Made by a program: the position numbers and the translations under genes. Below are positions 52,821 to 60,523 of a stretch of DNA of 64,000 nt, one piece after another. Positions within the stretch are counted from its first letter, which is position 1. The number at the start of each line of letters is the position of its first letter. Location: assembly GCA_028278505.1 (NCBI GenBank), contig JANQEG010000079.1:1-64000 (forward strand), read 5' to 3'. The stretch comes from Rhodobiaceae bacterium (lineage in GTDB: Bacteria; Pseudomonadota; Alphaproteobacteria; Rhizobiales; JAKPQE01). The notes under the pieces were generated by a model. That model was given only the letters and a program-made list of their open reading frames with translations, was not told the DNA's origin and did no database searches.

Positions 52821-53080
52821 AGCTGTCCGATTAAGCGGTTGCTGCGGTTCATCTGTAAGGCGCAGGAACACATTGCAGTACGGCGGAAAAGGAGGGAACA
52901 ACCGGGAATATCCGGGAAGAAAAGAAAAACGGCGCAATCCCAAAGGCATAACCGAGGCGGCGACGGCTGGCCGTCACGGGGCGTTGCGCAAGATCAAATT
53001 GCACAAAAAAGGAGTGGAGCCGCGCGCCGTTACGGCGGCGGAACGATAAGGTGTTGAAAAATATAGAGAGGAGCATTGGT

Positions 53081-53194
53081 AAGTGGGACTCGATGGCGGA
53101 ATCGGCGGGGCCGAGTCCCACTTCGGCTAACGCCGCGAAAAATAACGGGAAATCAGAAATCGAACGGAGAGACGGGGCCGTGAAAGTGGGACTC
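53081..53194. repeat. Three copies of AAGTGGGACTC near the prophage left end
   Basis: AAGTGGGACTC occurs at 53081-53091 and 53184-53194, and as its complement at 53113-53123. The first two copies form a 12-bp inverted repeat. Mu-like phages carry several transposase-binding sites at each end, and position next to the repressor gene 3' end fits the left attachment region. Alternatively they could be operators. Assignment is inference. Confidence 0.6.
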
Positions 53195-53214
53195 TGCGAT
53201 AGGCCGTAAAACGA

Positions 53215-53859
53215 TCAAATCGGCCGGCCGACCCAGCGCACGCGTCCAGCGATCCGCAACTTGGAAAGATCGGTTTTCGAAAGCCGCTCGTGGGGATATC
53301 GATCGTTGTCCGAGATGAGTTCGACCGAACCATCGGCGCGGCGGTTGATTCGCTTGACCAGAAGATCGCCATCGAGAGCGATGACGTATATGCCTCCGGA
53401 ATGCGCCGTCCGTTTTGACAGGTCGACCAGCATCAATGCGCCGTCGGGAATGGTCGGTTCCATCGAGTCGCCATCGGCGGTGACGATGCCGGCCTTGTCC
53501 GGCGCCACGCCGAGCTCCCTCAACTCGTCGCGCCGGAATGGCAGCCGCTCAGCAACGTCCTCCGAAACCGGAACAAGTCCTGACCCCGCCGAGGCGCGAA
53601 TTTCATACCGTGGAACGAAGACCATACCATCTGACGACGCCAACTCTGGCGTGTCCCCAAACAGTATATAGTCGGCCGAAAGGCCGCACGCTTGGGCGAT
53701 CTGAGCGATAGCAGACGCCTTAGCTTCTGCTGTGCCGCTGATGTAGTGCGACAGCGTTCGCGTCGGTATACCTGTAATTTCCGACACATGCTTTGTGCCG
53801 CCAGCTTTCTTGACAGCTGCGCTTATCCTCGAAGCAACCTCGGAAATATCAGCGGGCAT
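53215..53859 (-). CDS. Phage repressor, XRE helix-turn-helix plus LexA-like S24 peptidase
   Basis: A 214-residue repressor of lysogeny. The N-terminal helix-turn-helix covers about residues 20-45 (GTKHVSEITGIPTRTLSHYI). A likely self-cleavage site Ala91-Gly92 lies in RASAGSG, and the peptidase dyad is Ser132 (DGDSMEPTIPDG) and Lys169 (LLVKRI), so RecA-stimulated self-cleavage and SOS induction are likely. The start MPADISEV is preferred over one ten codons upstream, which would reach into the operators. It is divergent from the Ner-like gene across two operators. Confidence 0.92.
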   Translation of the reverse strand: MPADISEVASRISAAVKKAGGTKHVSEITGIPTRTLSHYISGTAEAKASAIAQIAQACGLSADYILFGDTPELASSDGMVFVPRYEIRASAGSGLVPVSEDVAERLPFRRDELRELGVAPDKAGIVTADGDSMEPTIPDGALMLVDLSKRTAHSGGIYVIALDGDLLVKRINRRADGSVELISDNDRYPHERLSKTDLSKLRIAGRVRWVGRPI

Positions 53860-53870
53860 AGATAAGCTCC

Positions 53871-53904
53871 GCCAGTACTGGCTTGACAAAGAGCCAGAAC
53901 TGGC
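53871..53904. promoter_or_regulatory. Operator pair between repressor and Ner-like gene
   Basis: GCCAGTACTGGC (53871-53882) is a perfect 12-bp palindrome and GCCAGAACTGGC (53893-53904) is the same half-sites around AA. Their centres are 22 bp apart, about two helical turns, so two repressor dimers would bind on one face. They bracket the early promoter -35 box. Confidence 0.75.
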
Positions 53905-53911
53905 TTCTATT
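53883..53911 (+). promoter_or_regulatory. Rightward early promoter of the prophage
   Basis: TTGACA at 53883-53888, a 17-base spacer, and TCTATT at 53906-53911 (four of six). The -35 box lies between the two operators and the spacer contains the second one, so repressor binding would block it. It drives the Ner-like gene and the transposition operon. Confidence 0.65.
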
Positions 53912-53977
53912 CACCACAGTGATTCATCCACCCGAAAAAACCGGCTTGGTCAGAAGCCGGTCTATCCGGAGAACGCC

Positions 53978-54328
53978 ATGCCGCGCGAGCGTTGGGACAA
54001 GCACGCGATCCTCGCCGAAGTGCACCGCCGCGGAAAAACCCTCGTCCAACTCTGCCGTGACGCCGGCATCGAAGAGAGTTCATGCAAGGTCGCGCTCCAC
54101 CGGCCGCACAAGGCCGGTGAAAGGGCGATTGCTGATTTCCTCGGCGTCGATGTCGCGAATCTGTGGCCCGAACGCTATTGCGACCCGACGTCCAGGAAAA
54201 AGTCTGCCACGAAGTGCGGTTGCGAATCGAGTCCGAACGATACACGCGATGCTGACAGCACCGGACGGTTCGGGTGCACCTGCGGTCAGGGAGACGCCTT
54301 CGGCCTGACAAAGGGGGCGACTGCGTGA
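53978..54328 (+). CDS. ner: Ner-like phage regulator
   Basis: A 116-residue protein whose first 70 residues match the Ner/Nlp pattern: WDKHAILAEVHRRGKTLVQLCRDAG, then VALHRPHKAGERAIADFLGV and NLWPERY. Ner of phage Mu shuts down early and repressor transcription after induction. A cysteine-containing tail of about 45 residues, longer than in Mu Ner, follows. The start is the ATG after GGAGAACGCC. It is the first rightward gene. Confidence 0.85.
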   Translation: MPRERWDKHAILAEVHRRGKTLVQLCRDAGIEESSCKVALHRPHKAGERAIADFLGVDVANLWPERYCDPTSRKKSATKCGCESSPNDTRDADSTGRFGCTCGQGDAFGLTKGATA

Positions 54329-54465
54329 CCTTCCGCTCTCCCCATAACGACACGACGCCATCGCTTGCCTACGCGCTGATTGCGGCAGGTCTCTCGATCG
54401 CGATTTTCGCCGCCCTCGGCGTTGGCCTCGCCTATCTCGACATCTTCTTGCTGGGGGACAGCTGA
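54325..54465 (+). CDS. Small single-helix membrane protein, prophage
   Basis: A 46-residue product from a GTG overlapping the ner stop. It has one strong transmembrane helix (AYALIAAGLSIAIFAALGVGLAYLDIFLL in pieces, about residues 14-41). Unknown function. The 4-base overlap and the coupled next gene support it as real. Confidence 0.5.
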   Translation: MTFRSPHNDTTPSLAYALIAAGLSIAIFAALGVGLAYLDIFLLGDS

Positions 54466-54626
54466 TGACCCGCCACATCGATTTTTTTGCAAGCCGCAAA
54501 TGCGGGTTTGACTTTCACCTGATCAGGCGCGGCCGCTTTGGTCACTGGTTCGATGTTTGGTGGTGTTGTGGATGCGAAGCCGGCCTTGCGATCGCCGGCC
54601 GCAACCTTTTCTGCATTTCACTTTAA
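54465..54626 (+). CDS. Small cysteine- and tryptophan-rich prophage protein
   Basis: A 53-residue product, ATG 54465 sharing one base with the previous stop. It begins MTRHIDFFASRKCGFDFHLI and contains HWFDVWWCCGCEAG, a cluster that could bind a metal with the earlier Cys. No family recognised. Its 3' end is 10 bases before the next gene, which supports it. Confidence 0.45.
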   Translation: MTRHIDFFASRKCGFDFHLIRRGRFGHWFDVWWCCGCEAGLAIAGRNLFCISL

Positions 54627-54636
54627 GGGCCGTTTG

Positions 54637-55041
54637 ATGCGCGCGATCCTGGCAAAGCCGGTGCGAGATGAACTGGTGTTTTTCACGGGCGGTATAGAGT
54701 TTGTCGCCGGAACCGGCGGCAACGTCATCGCGGTGCCTACCACTTCGCGCTTCCAGGCCGAAGCCGTTGAAATGAGAGTTGAGGATGCCCGCCCCTGGGC
54801 ATCGATGTTGAATACCTACCGACCTGGTCTAAGCCTGTTTGAAGTTTTCCCCCTCCCGTCGAGGCCTATCCCTGGGGCCGTCCCGTCGACGGGAGATCGC
54901 GCCGGAGCCTTGGATTTGTCCGGGCCCGAGGGCTCCGACGCACCCCAATCCTCCCCGACTGGCCGGGCGGCTGACGACAGCCAGCATGCCGATAAGCCTA
55001 GCCGTCCGGCCGATCTTTCTCGGGGAGCAACCGGCGAATGA
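54637..55041 (+). CDS. Prophage protein of unknown function
   Basis: A 134-residue protein. Residues 1-70 look folded (RAILAKPVRDELVFFTGGIEFVAGTGG then ITVP-like strands), and the second half is Pro/Ser/Asp-rich and probably disordered. It overlaps the ParB-like gene by 4 bases. No family recognised. Confidence 0.55.
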   Translation: MRAILAKPVRDELVFFTGGIEFVAGTGGNVIAVPTTSRFQAEAVEMRVEDARPWASMLNTYRPGLSLFEVFPLPSRPIPGAVPSTGDRAGALDLSGPEGSDAPQSSPTGRAADDSQHADKPSRPADLSRGATGE

Positions 55042-55853
55042 GCGGCATTCAGAGACTCCCCATTGCGGACATACACATACCGCCCAATCGGATTCGCGAG
55101 ATCAACGAGGCCTGGGTTGAGATGTTCATCGCGAGCCTCGCGGATGGGCACGAGCTGCCGCCGATCAAGGTCCGCGGTAACGGCGATAAATTCACACTGG
55201 TCGCTGGTCTTCACCGCCTTACGGCGCATCAACGTCGCGAGGTCGATGCGATAGATGTCCATGTCGTCAACTACGAGACCGATGACAAAGCGCGGCTCGA
55301 CGAAATCCTCGAAAACGTCCTTCGAAATCCGCTAACAGCGCTTGAACGGGCGCAAAGCCTGTTCGAAATGCAGCAAATTTATCAATGGCTCTATCCGGAG
55401 ATGAAACCGGGTGGCGATCGCCGGAGCGAGAAGGTGAAAAATCAAACGGCCATTTTGGCCGTTTGGTCGGAGATACTCGAAAAAGTTGGTCTTTCGGAAC
55501 GCGCCTTCAGGCGGGCCGTCGCGATATGGAAAGGCCTTGATCCGGCAATCCGCGACCGCGTCCGCGGCACATGGCTCGCTGATCATCAGGCTGGGTTGGG
55601 GCTCTTGGCCGAACAGGACGAAGAGATGCAGGCCAAGGTCTGCGACATCCTTTTCGCCGACGCGCCAAAAGCCTCCAGTGTCGCGGATGCACTGATCCTC
55701 GCCGCCAACAAAAAACTCCCGGCGCCGGCCGACAAGCTCCTCAATTCAACCCTCGGCAATATCGGCCGGCTCGACAAGACGCGGCGCGCGGCGGTCTACG
55801 ACGCCTTCGAGCGCGAGATCAGAGAGCACGCCAAGACGCGGGGCTGGTTCTGA
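55038..55853 (+). CDS. ParB/Srx-domain protein, prophage early region
   Basis: A 271-residue protein. The N-terminal ParB nuclease-like domain shows IADIHIPPNRIREINEAWVEMFIASL, LPPIKVR and FTLVAGLHRLTAHQR, with the GxHRL motif, then DEILENVLRNPLTALERA. A helix-turn-helix-like segment SERAFRRAVAIWKGL follows near residue 155. ParB-fold proteins bind CTP and DNA in partition systems; here the gene precedes a transposase, and the role may be in regulation or in protecting DNA. Overlaps by 4 bases upstream and one base downstream support operon membership. Confidence 0.8.
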   Translation: MSGIQRLPIADIHIPPNRIREINEAWVEMFIASLADGHELPPIKVRGNGDKFTLVAGLHRLTAHQRREVDAIDVHVVNYETDDKARLDEILENVLRNPLTALERAQSLFEMQQIYQWLYPEMKPGGDRRSEKVKNQTAILAVWSEILEKVGLSERAFRRAVAIWKGLDPAIRDRVRGTWLADHQAGLGLLAEQDEEMQAKVCDILFADAPKASSVADALILAANKKLPAPADKLLNSTLGNIGRLDKTRRAAVYDAFEREIREHAKTRGWF

Positions 55854-56311
55854 TGGTCAAGGCGCGCGGCGACAACCAGACAATGGACCTGCTCCAATGG
55901 AAGCCGCCGCAAGTCTGCATCGATCGGGGCGCCGAAGCAGCGGGAAAAGGCACGCTCGACAACAAGATAGCCCGGATCATATCGGCCGCGCTCCGGGCCT
56001 CAAAGCGAGACCGTTCGGACGTCGCCTACGACATGACCGAGTTTCTCGGGCGCCGCGTTTCGATGGAAATGCTCGAAAAATGGGCCAGTCAGGCGGCAAC
56101 AGGCCATCGCATCCCGCTCGATGCCTTCATCGCCTTGATCGATGTTACCGGCTCTCACCAACTCGTCGGATTTGTTGCCGATCAGTTCGATCTCGCGGTC
56201 ATCCCTCAACAATACGCCGATGTCATCGAACTCCACCTGATCGAGGAACACGAACGCGAGGTCGCCGACCGGAAGGCCGCGCTCCAGGCGAAGTGGAGGC
56301 GTTGCCGATGA
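55853..56311 (+). CDS. Prophage protein of unknown function preceding the transposase
   Basis: A 152-residue, mostly helical protein: NKIARIISAALRASKRDRSDVAYDMTEFLGRRVSMEMLEKW suggests a helix-turn-helix-like bundle, with a C-terminal charged helix HLIEEHEREVADRKAALQAKW. The ATG shares one base with the previous stop, and the 3' end overlaps the transposase by 4 bases. It may assist or regulate the transposase; no family is recognised. Confidence 0.7.
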   Translation: MVKARGDNQTMDLLQWKPPQVCIDRGAEAAGKGTLDNKIARIISAALRASKRDRSDVAYDMTEFLGRRVSMEMLEKWASQAATGHRIPLDAFIALIDVTGSHQLVGFVADQFDLAVIPQQYADVIELHLIEEHEREVADRKAALQAKWRRCR

Positions 56312-58485
56312 AGCTCTGGCTGACCGCGCAGGAGATTGCCGACGCAAAACTGCCCGGATTGCCGGCGGTAAAGCGGCCGCTCAACGCCCTTATTGATCGC
56401 GAGAGGTGGCGGGATAGCAGTCTGGCGCGGTGCCAGAAGCGTCGCGGCGGACCAATCTGGACCTACCACATCGACCTGCTGCCATTGCCGGCACGGCTCG
56501 CCTACGCGCGACGCCACCTGTTGCTAGACCAGGCCGACTTTGAGTTCGAGACGCCGGCCGAGGATGATGGGGCTGCGCTTACTGCGCGCCTGCAGGGCGA
56601 TGCACGGCTGGCGGTGCTTCGCATTTGTGACCGGTTTAGGGCGAAATCCGATCTTTCGGTGACCGCCGGCGACCATTTGTTTTCAGAACTTTTCAATAGC
56701 GCTTCGATCGACCTTCCAGACTGGGTTCGAACGGCCGTCAAACGGATCAGCCCACGCACACTTGCCAATTGGCGGTCGCGGGTGAAATCCGGCGATGCGG
56801 ACAAGCTAGCAGTCGATCGGGCGGCGGCGCGAAAAGGCTCCGGCGTGCTCGACCGCGCCCATGGCGGCGAGGTGAAGACGCTGATCCTGGCGGCGATCGC
56901 CAAGAACCAGTTTCTTTTCGCCCATCACGTCCGGGCCTTGGTGCGCGACCGGTATGGCGATGAACTGGAGATGGTCTGTTCTCACACCGGCGAAATCACC
57001 TCGGTCAAACTGCCGCCCTTGCGCACCTTCCAGGATGCGATCCGGCGCTGGAAGGTCGAGCACAAGACCGAGCTCCTGAAGCTCACTGACCCGGATGGGT
57101 TCAAGTCGAAGGCGCGGTACGTCGCGACCGGCTCGACCAAGGCCGACAGGCTCAATGAGGTTTGGGAAATTGATGCCTCACCCGCCGATGTAATGCTCGT
57201 CGACGGTCGTTATTCCTTCTATTCCTGCACGGACATCTTCTCACGACGCAAGATCGCGCTCGCCTCAAAGACGCCGCGCGCCGATGCGGTCGCGCTTTTG
57301 CTGCGCAAGGCGCTGATCGCCTGGGGTGTCCCGGAAATCATCCGCACCGACCGCGGATCGGATTTCACCGCGCACTCGACAGGCCGGCTCATGGCCGCGC
57401 TCGGGATCGAAGCGGATATCTGCCCGGCCAATTCTCCCGAGCGAAAAGGTGTCGTCGAGCGCGCCATCCGCACGTTTCAGCACAGCCTGTGCCGCACGCT
57501 TCCCGGCTTCATCGGCCACTCGGTCGCCGACCGCAAAGTGATCGAGGGCCGCAAGGCGTTCTCGCAGCGCCTCGGCCTCGACGACGCGGACCTGTTCAAT
57601 GTCGAACTGACCCTGCCGGAGTTCGAGGACTACGCCGACCGGTGGTGCGAGGCGGTCTATGCCCACAATAAACATGGCGGGCTTCGCGGCGTGACGCCGT
57701 TCGAAAAGGCCGCGTCCTACACGGGCAAGGTCCGGCGGATCGAAAACGAGGACGCGCTTAACCTGCTGCTGGCGCCGATCGCCGGCAAGGACGGCTATCG
57801 TCAGATGACGAAGAGCGGTGTCCGGGTCGACGGTTATCACTACCTGCCTCACTGCCCGGTCCTTCCGGGCACGCGCGTTTTCTGTCGGCACGATCCTGCT
57901 GATCTCGGACGGCTGCACGTCTTTGCCGACGACGGCGAGAGCTTCATCGGCCATGCGATTTGCGCCGAACTCGCCGGCCTTGATCCGGCGGAAGTGGTGG
58001 CAAAGGCCCGTGCCATGCAAAAGGCGCTGATCGACGAAACGGTCAAACCGTTGCGCCGCGTGGCCCGCAGCATCGGCACCCGCGATGTCGTTGAAGCGAT
58101 ATTGCGCGGGGCGGAAAAGGATCACGCCGACCTTCTCGCCTTCCCGCGTCCCATTGAAGCGCACGAAACCCCGGCGATCCGCGCCGCGGCCGCGGCCGTT
58201 TCCGACACCGAGCCCGCGCCGACGCCGATGGATGCGCGCGCGGCGGAGCTTCACGCCGAAATCCGCCGCGACCTGGAGGGCACGCCAGCGACAACACCGG
58301 CGAATGTCCAGGCGCTGCCCGAAACCCGCGAGCAGCGGTTCCGCCGCGCGCTTGATCTGGAGCGCCGGATCGCCGCCGGCGACCTGGTCGATCCGAAAAA
58401 GGCCTTGTGGCTCGGCGGCTACCAGGCCGGGCCGGAGTACCGAGCCTTGAAGTTGATGCGTGAGGGAGCCGAGGCACTCGGCTGA
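56308..58485 (+). CDS. MuA-like DDE transposase
   Basis: A 725-residue phage transposase. The N-terminus MKLWLTAQEIADAKLPGLP is a Mu-type winged-helix DNA-binding domain. The catalytic core has Asp289 (WEIDASP), Asp348 (RTDRGSDF) and Glu384 (GVVERAIRTFQ), a D-D-35-E triad. A beta-barrel domain follows with MTKSGVRVDGYHYLPH, and the C-terminal tail would contact the MuB-type ATPase encoded next. Length is somewhat above the 663 residues of MuA. Start ATG 56308 overlaps the upstream gene. Confidence 0.95.
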   Translation: MKLWLTAQEIADAKLPGLPAVKRPLNALIDRERWRDSSLARCQKRRGGPIWTYHIDLLPLPARLAYARRHLLLDQADFEFETPAEDDGAALTARLQGDARLAVLRICDRFRAKSDLSVTAGDHLFSELFNSASIDLPDWVRTAVKRISPRTLANWRSRVKSGDADKLAVDRAAARKGSGVLDRAHGGEVKTLILAAIAKNQFLFAHHVRALVRDRYGDELEMVCSHTGEITSVKLPPLRTFQDAIRRWKVEHKTELLKLTDPDGFKSKARYVATGSTKADRLNEVWEIDASPADVMLVDGRYSFYSCTDIFSRRKIALASKTPRADAVALLLRKALIAWGVPEIIRTDRGSDFTAHSTGRLMAALGIEADICPANSPERKGVVERAIRTFQHSLCRTLPGFIGHSVADRKVIEGRKAFSQRLGLDDADLFNVELTLPEFEDYADRWCEAVYAHNKHGGLRGVTPFEKAASYTGKVRRIENEDALNLLLAPIAGKDGYRQMTKSGVRVDGYHYLPHCPVLPGTRVFCRHDPADLGRLHVFADDGESFIGHAICAELAGLDPAEVVAKARAMQKALIDETVKPLRRVARSIGTRDVVEAILRGAEKDHADLLAFPRPIEAHETPAIRAAAAAVSDTEPAPTPMDARAAELHAEIRRDLEGTPATTPANVQALPETREQRFRRALDLERRIAAGDLVDPKKALWLGGYQAGPEYRALKLMREGAEALG

Positions 58486-58559
58486 ACGTGAAAAGGGCGC
58501 CGCTGCAACGGCGCCCCAAGACCGGCGCTTGGCGCAGGTCATCGCTTAGAGGAACGACC

Positions 58560-59315
58560 ATGACGAATACAGAACAGCACGTCAAGCGATCGTCGATCGC
58601 TGCCCTTACGAACGTGACGGAACTCATGGTGCTCGCCGAGACGCTCCGCGGTCGCGATCCCATGTTGCCCGGTATCGGCGTGTTCTCTGGACCGTCCGGC
58701 TACGGCAAGACCTACGCCGCGGTCTACCTGCAGAACAAGACGCGGGCGCTCCGCGTCGAGGTTGCGAAGAGCTGGACGGGGCGCATCTTTATGCAAAATG
58801 TGCTTCGCGAAGCGGGCATCGCCAAGCCGCGCGGCTCGATCGGCGACATGGTCGAGGAAGCGGTCATGATCCTCGGCGACGATCCGACGAGGCCGCTGAT
58901 CATCGACGAGGCCGATTGGCTCGTCGAGAAGCGCCTCATCGAATATGCCCGCGAGCTACACGACCGCTCCGCAGTGCCGCTGATCCTGATCGGCGAGGAA
59001 CACCTGCCACTCAAGCTTTTGGATAGCGACCTCGAACGCGTCCATAACCGCGTTCTGGATTGGAAATATGCCAGTCCCTGCGGCGGCGGCGACGCCCGCG
59101 CGCTCGCCGAGATCATCTGCCCCAACCTCGATATTGCCGATGATCTGATCGCAGAGATCGTCCGCAAGGCAAGAGGCGTCACGCGCCGCGTCGTCGTCAA
59201 TCTGGCGCGGATCAGCGAGTCGGCGCGCAACACCGGCGCACTTTCCCTCGACCTCGCCTCCTATCCGGAGAGTTTCTTCACCGGCGACCCTCCCACCCGC
59301 GGGAGGGCGGCGTGA
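58560..59315 (+). CDS. MuB-like AAA ATPase, transposition target selector
   Basis: A 251-residue ATPase. Walker A is GPSGYGKT at residues 44-51 and Walker B LIIDEAD at 113-119, followed by VPLILIGEE as a sensor-like strand. In Mu the equivalent protein coats target DNA and activates the transposase. ATG 58560 starts MTNTEQHVKRSSIA; a longer frame to 58488 lacks conservation-like features. It ends in a TGATG junction with the next gene. Confidence 0.93.
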   Translation: MTNTEQHVKRSSIAALTNVTELMVLAETLRGRDPMLPGIGVFSGPSGYGKTYAAVYLQNKTRALRVEVAKSWTGRIFMQNVLREAGIAKPRGSIGDMVEEAVMILGDDPTRPLIIDEADWLVEKRLIEYARELHDRSAVPLILIGEEHLPLKLLDSDLERVHNRVLDWKYASPCGGGDARALAEIICPNLDIADDLIAEIVRKARGVTRRVVVNLARISESARNTGALSLDLASYPESFFTGDPPTRGRAA

Positions 59316-59899
59316 TGGGGCTGTCGGTCAAGATCAAGGCGACGGCCCGCGCGCCGGTGCTTGAAGGCCGGACGCTCTACTGGTCGGCGATGAGGGACGC
59401 CGGCGAGTTTACAATCGCGGAAATCGCCGATCGATGCGGCGTCACCCTTGGCACGATCCGCCGATACCTGCGCCCACTCGCCAAACTCGGCTACGTGGTG
59501 ACCGCCGGCCGCGGCCGCTACCGGCTGCGGGCGCGGGCGCCGATCGAGGCGCCGCTGAAGGGCACGCGGCCGGAGGCCCGTCTCACGCGCCAGCATCAGA
59601 TCTGGAACGCGATACGGGCACTGAAGACGTTCACCGTCGTCGAGCTGGCGGTTGCCGCGTCGACGGAGGAGGCGCCGATCCGGCCGCGAACGGCGAAAGA
59701 CTATGTCTGTCAGCTCCGCGCGGCGGGCTACCTGCAGATCGTTCAAAGAAAGGGGTTCGCCAGCGCCCACACCTACCGGCTGCGCCCGGCAATGAGCACC
59801 GGCCCGATGCCGCCCGCAATCCTGCGGGCCAGGGTCGTTTACGACCGCAACATGAACGCGATCGTCGGCGAGGCGATCGGCAAGGAGGTGTCGCTGTGA
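59315..59899 (+). CDS. Double winged-helix protein, prophage
   Basis: A 194-residue protein with two similar winged-helix units: FTIAEIADRCGVTLGTIRRYLRPLAKLGYVV (about residues 32-62) and FTVVELAVAAST-RTAKDYVCQLRAAGYLQIV (about 105-148). This looks like a DNA-binding regulator of the early operon. The ATG overlaps the MuB-like stop; a GTG one codon earlier is also in frame. Confidence 0.75.
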   Translation: MGLSVKIKATARAPVLEGRTLYWSAMRDAGEFTIAEIADRCGVTLGTIRRYLRPLAKLGYVVTAGRGRYRLRARAPIEAPLKGTRPEARLTRQHQIWNAIRALKTFTVVELAVAASTEEAPIRPRTAKDYVCQLRAAGYLQIVQRKGFASAHTYRLRPAMSTGPMPPAILRARVVYDRNMNAIVGEAIGKEVSL

Positions 59900-60315
59900 A
59901 ACGCGGGCCAAGGCCGGGCATCCAGAATGGCGATGACCGCAACATGTTCGAAAAGGCGGTCGAGGCCTGGGCCGGCGACCAGCCCGATTGGGTCGAGGAA
60001 CTGGCGCTGCTGGCCGATCGCGAGGGTTTGAAGGCGGCGGGAAAGGCGATCAGCTATTCGCCCGCCGTCGTCTCCGAGGTTCTTCGAAAAAAGTACGCCG
60101 GGGATATCGAGCGGGTCACCGAAAAGGTGCGCGGAGCGCTCATGGGGGTTGTCGTCGAGTGCCCGATCCTCGGCGAGATAACGCGTGATCTTTGTCTCGA
60201 TCATCAAAAGGCGCCCTACGCTGCGACGAATTCGCTCCGGCCCAAACTCTACCGCGCCTGCCGCGGGCCTTGTCCGCATTCACGGCTGAAGGGAGGCGGC
60301 GATGGCACTCAGTGA
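59896..60315 (+). CDS. Helix-turn-helix and cysteine-motif regulator, prophage
   Basis: A 139-residue protein from a GTG overlapping the previous stop. LKAAGKAISYSPAVVSEVLRKKYAGDIERVTEKVRGAL is a helix-turn-helix, followed by a cysteine region: ECPILGEI, RDLCLDHQ and YRACRGPCPHS, which could bind zinc. The same pairing is familiar from other Mu-like phages annotated as transcriptional regulators. The end overlaps the next gene by 14 bases. Confidence 0.75.
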   Translation: MKRGPRPGIQNGDDRNMFEKAVEAWAGDQPDWVEELALLADREGLKAAGKAISYSPAVVSEVLRKKYAGDIERVTEKVRGALMGVVVECPILGEITRDLCLDHQKAPYAATNSLRPKLYRACRGPCPHSRLKGGGDGTQ

Positions 60316-60523
60316 CGGGATTCAACTGGTTCTCGATGACCTCGCACAGCACGCCGACGGCGTAACGCTCGATGCGCATCAGGTCGGGGATCTCCGCGCG
60401 ACCCTCAAATACTGGCAAACCATCGCGGCGAGCATGGAAAAGGCGCTCGACACCCTTTCCGAGTCCGGCGAGCGAGCCGCTTGGAGTGTCCCCTTGGACG
60501 GCCCGGTGAAGGGAGATCGGTGA
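60302..60523 (+). CDS. Small helical prophage protein
   Basis: A 73-residue protein, MALSDGIQLVLDDLAQHADG, mainly helical with a second helix DLRATLKYWQTIAASMEKALDTL. It shares one base with the next start (TGATG). No family recognised. Confidence 0.6.
   Translation: MALSDGIQLVLDDLAQHADGVTLDAHQVGDLRATLKYWQTIAASMEKALDTLSESGERAAWSVPLDGPVKGDR

Larger units (their letters stand above)
52698..53214. other. Gene-free stretch at the host-prophage border
   Basis: No convincing gene. It contains repeat family B copy 2 (52739-52820), then purine-rich host-like DNA, an AT-rich step near 53050, and the 11-bp repeat array at 53081-53194. The frame at 52803-53057 is basic, Gln/Arg-rich and starts inside the repeat; I do not count it as a gene. 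Confidence 0.6.

Noticed and set aside
52803..53057. 84-residue frame at the host-prophage border
   Set aside because: It starts inside repeat family B, is Arg/Gln-rich with no fold-like pattern, and crosses the likely prophage boundary.
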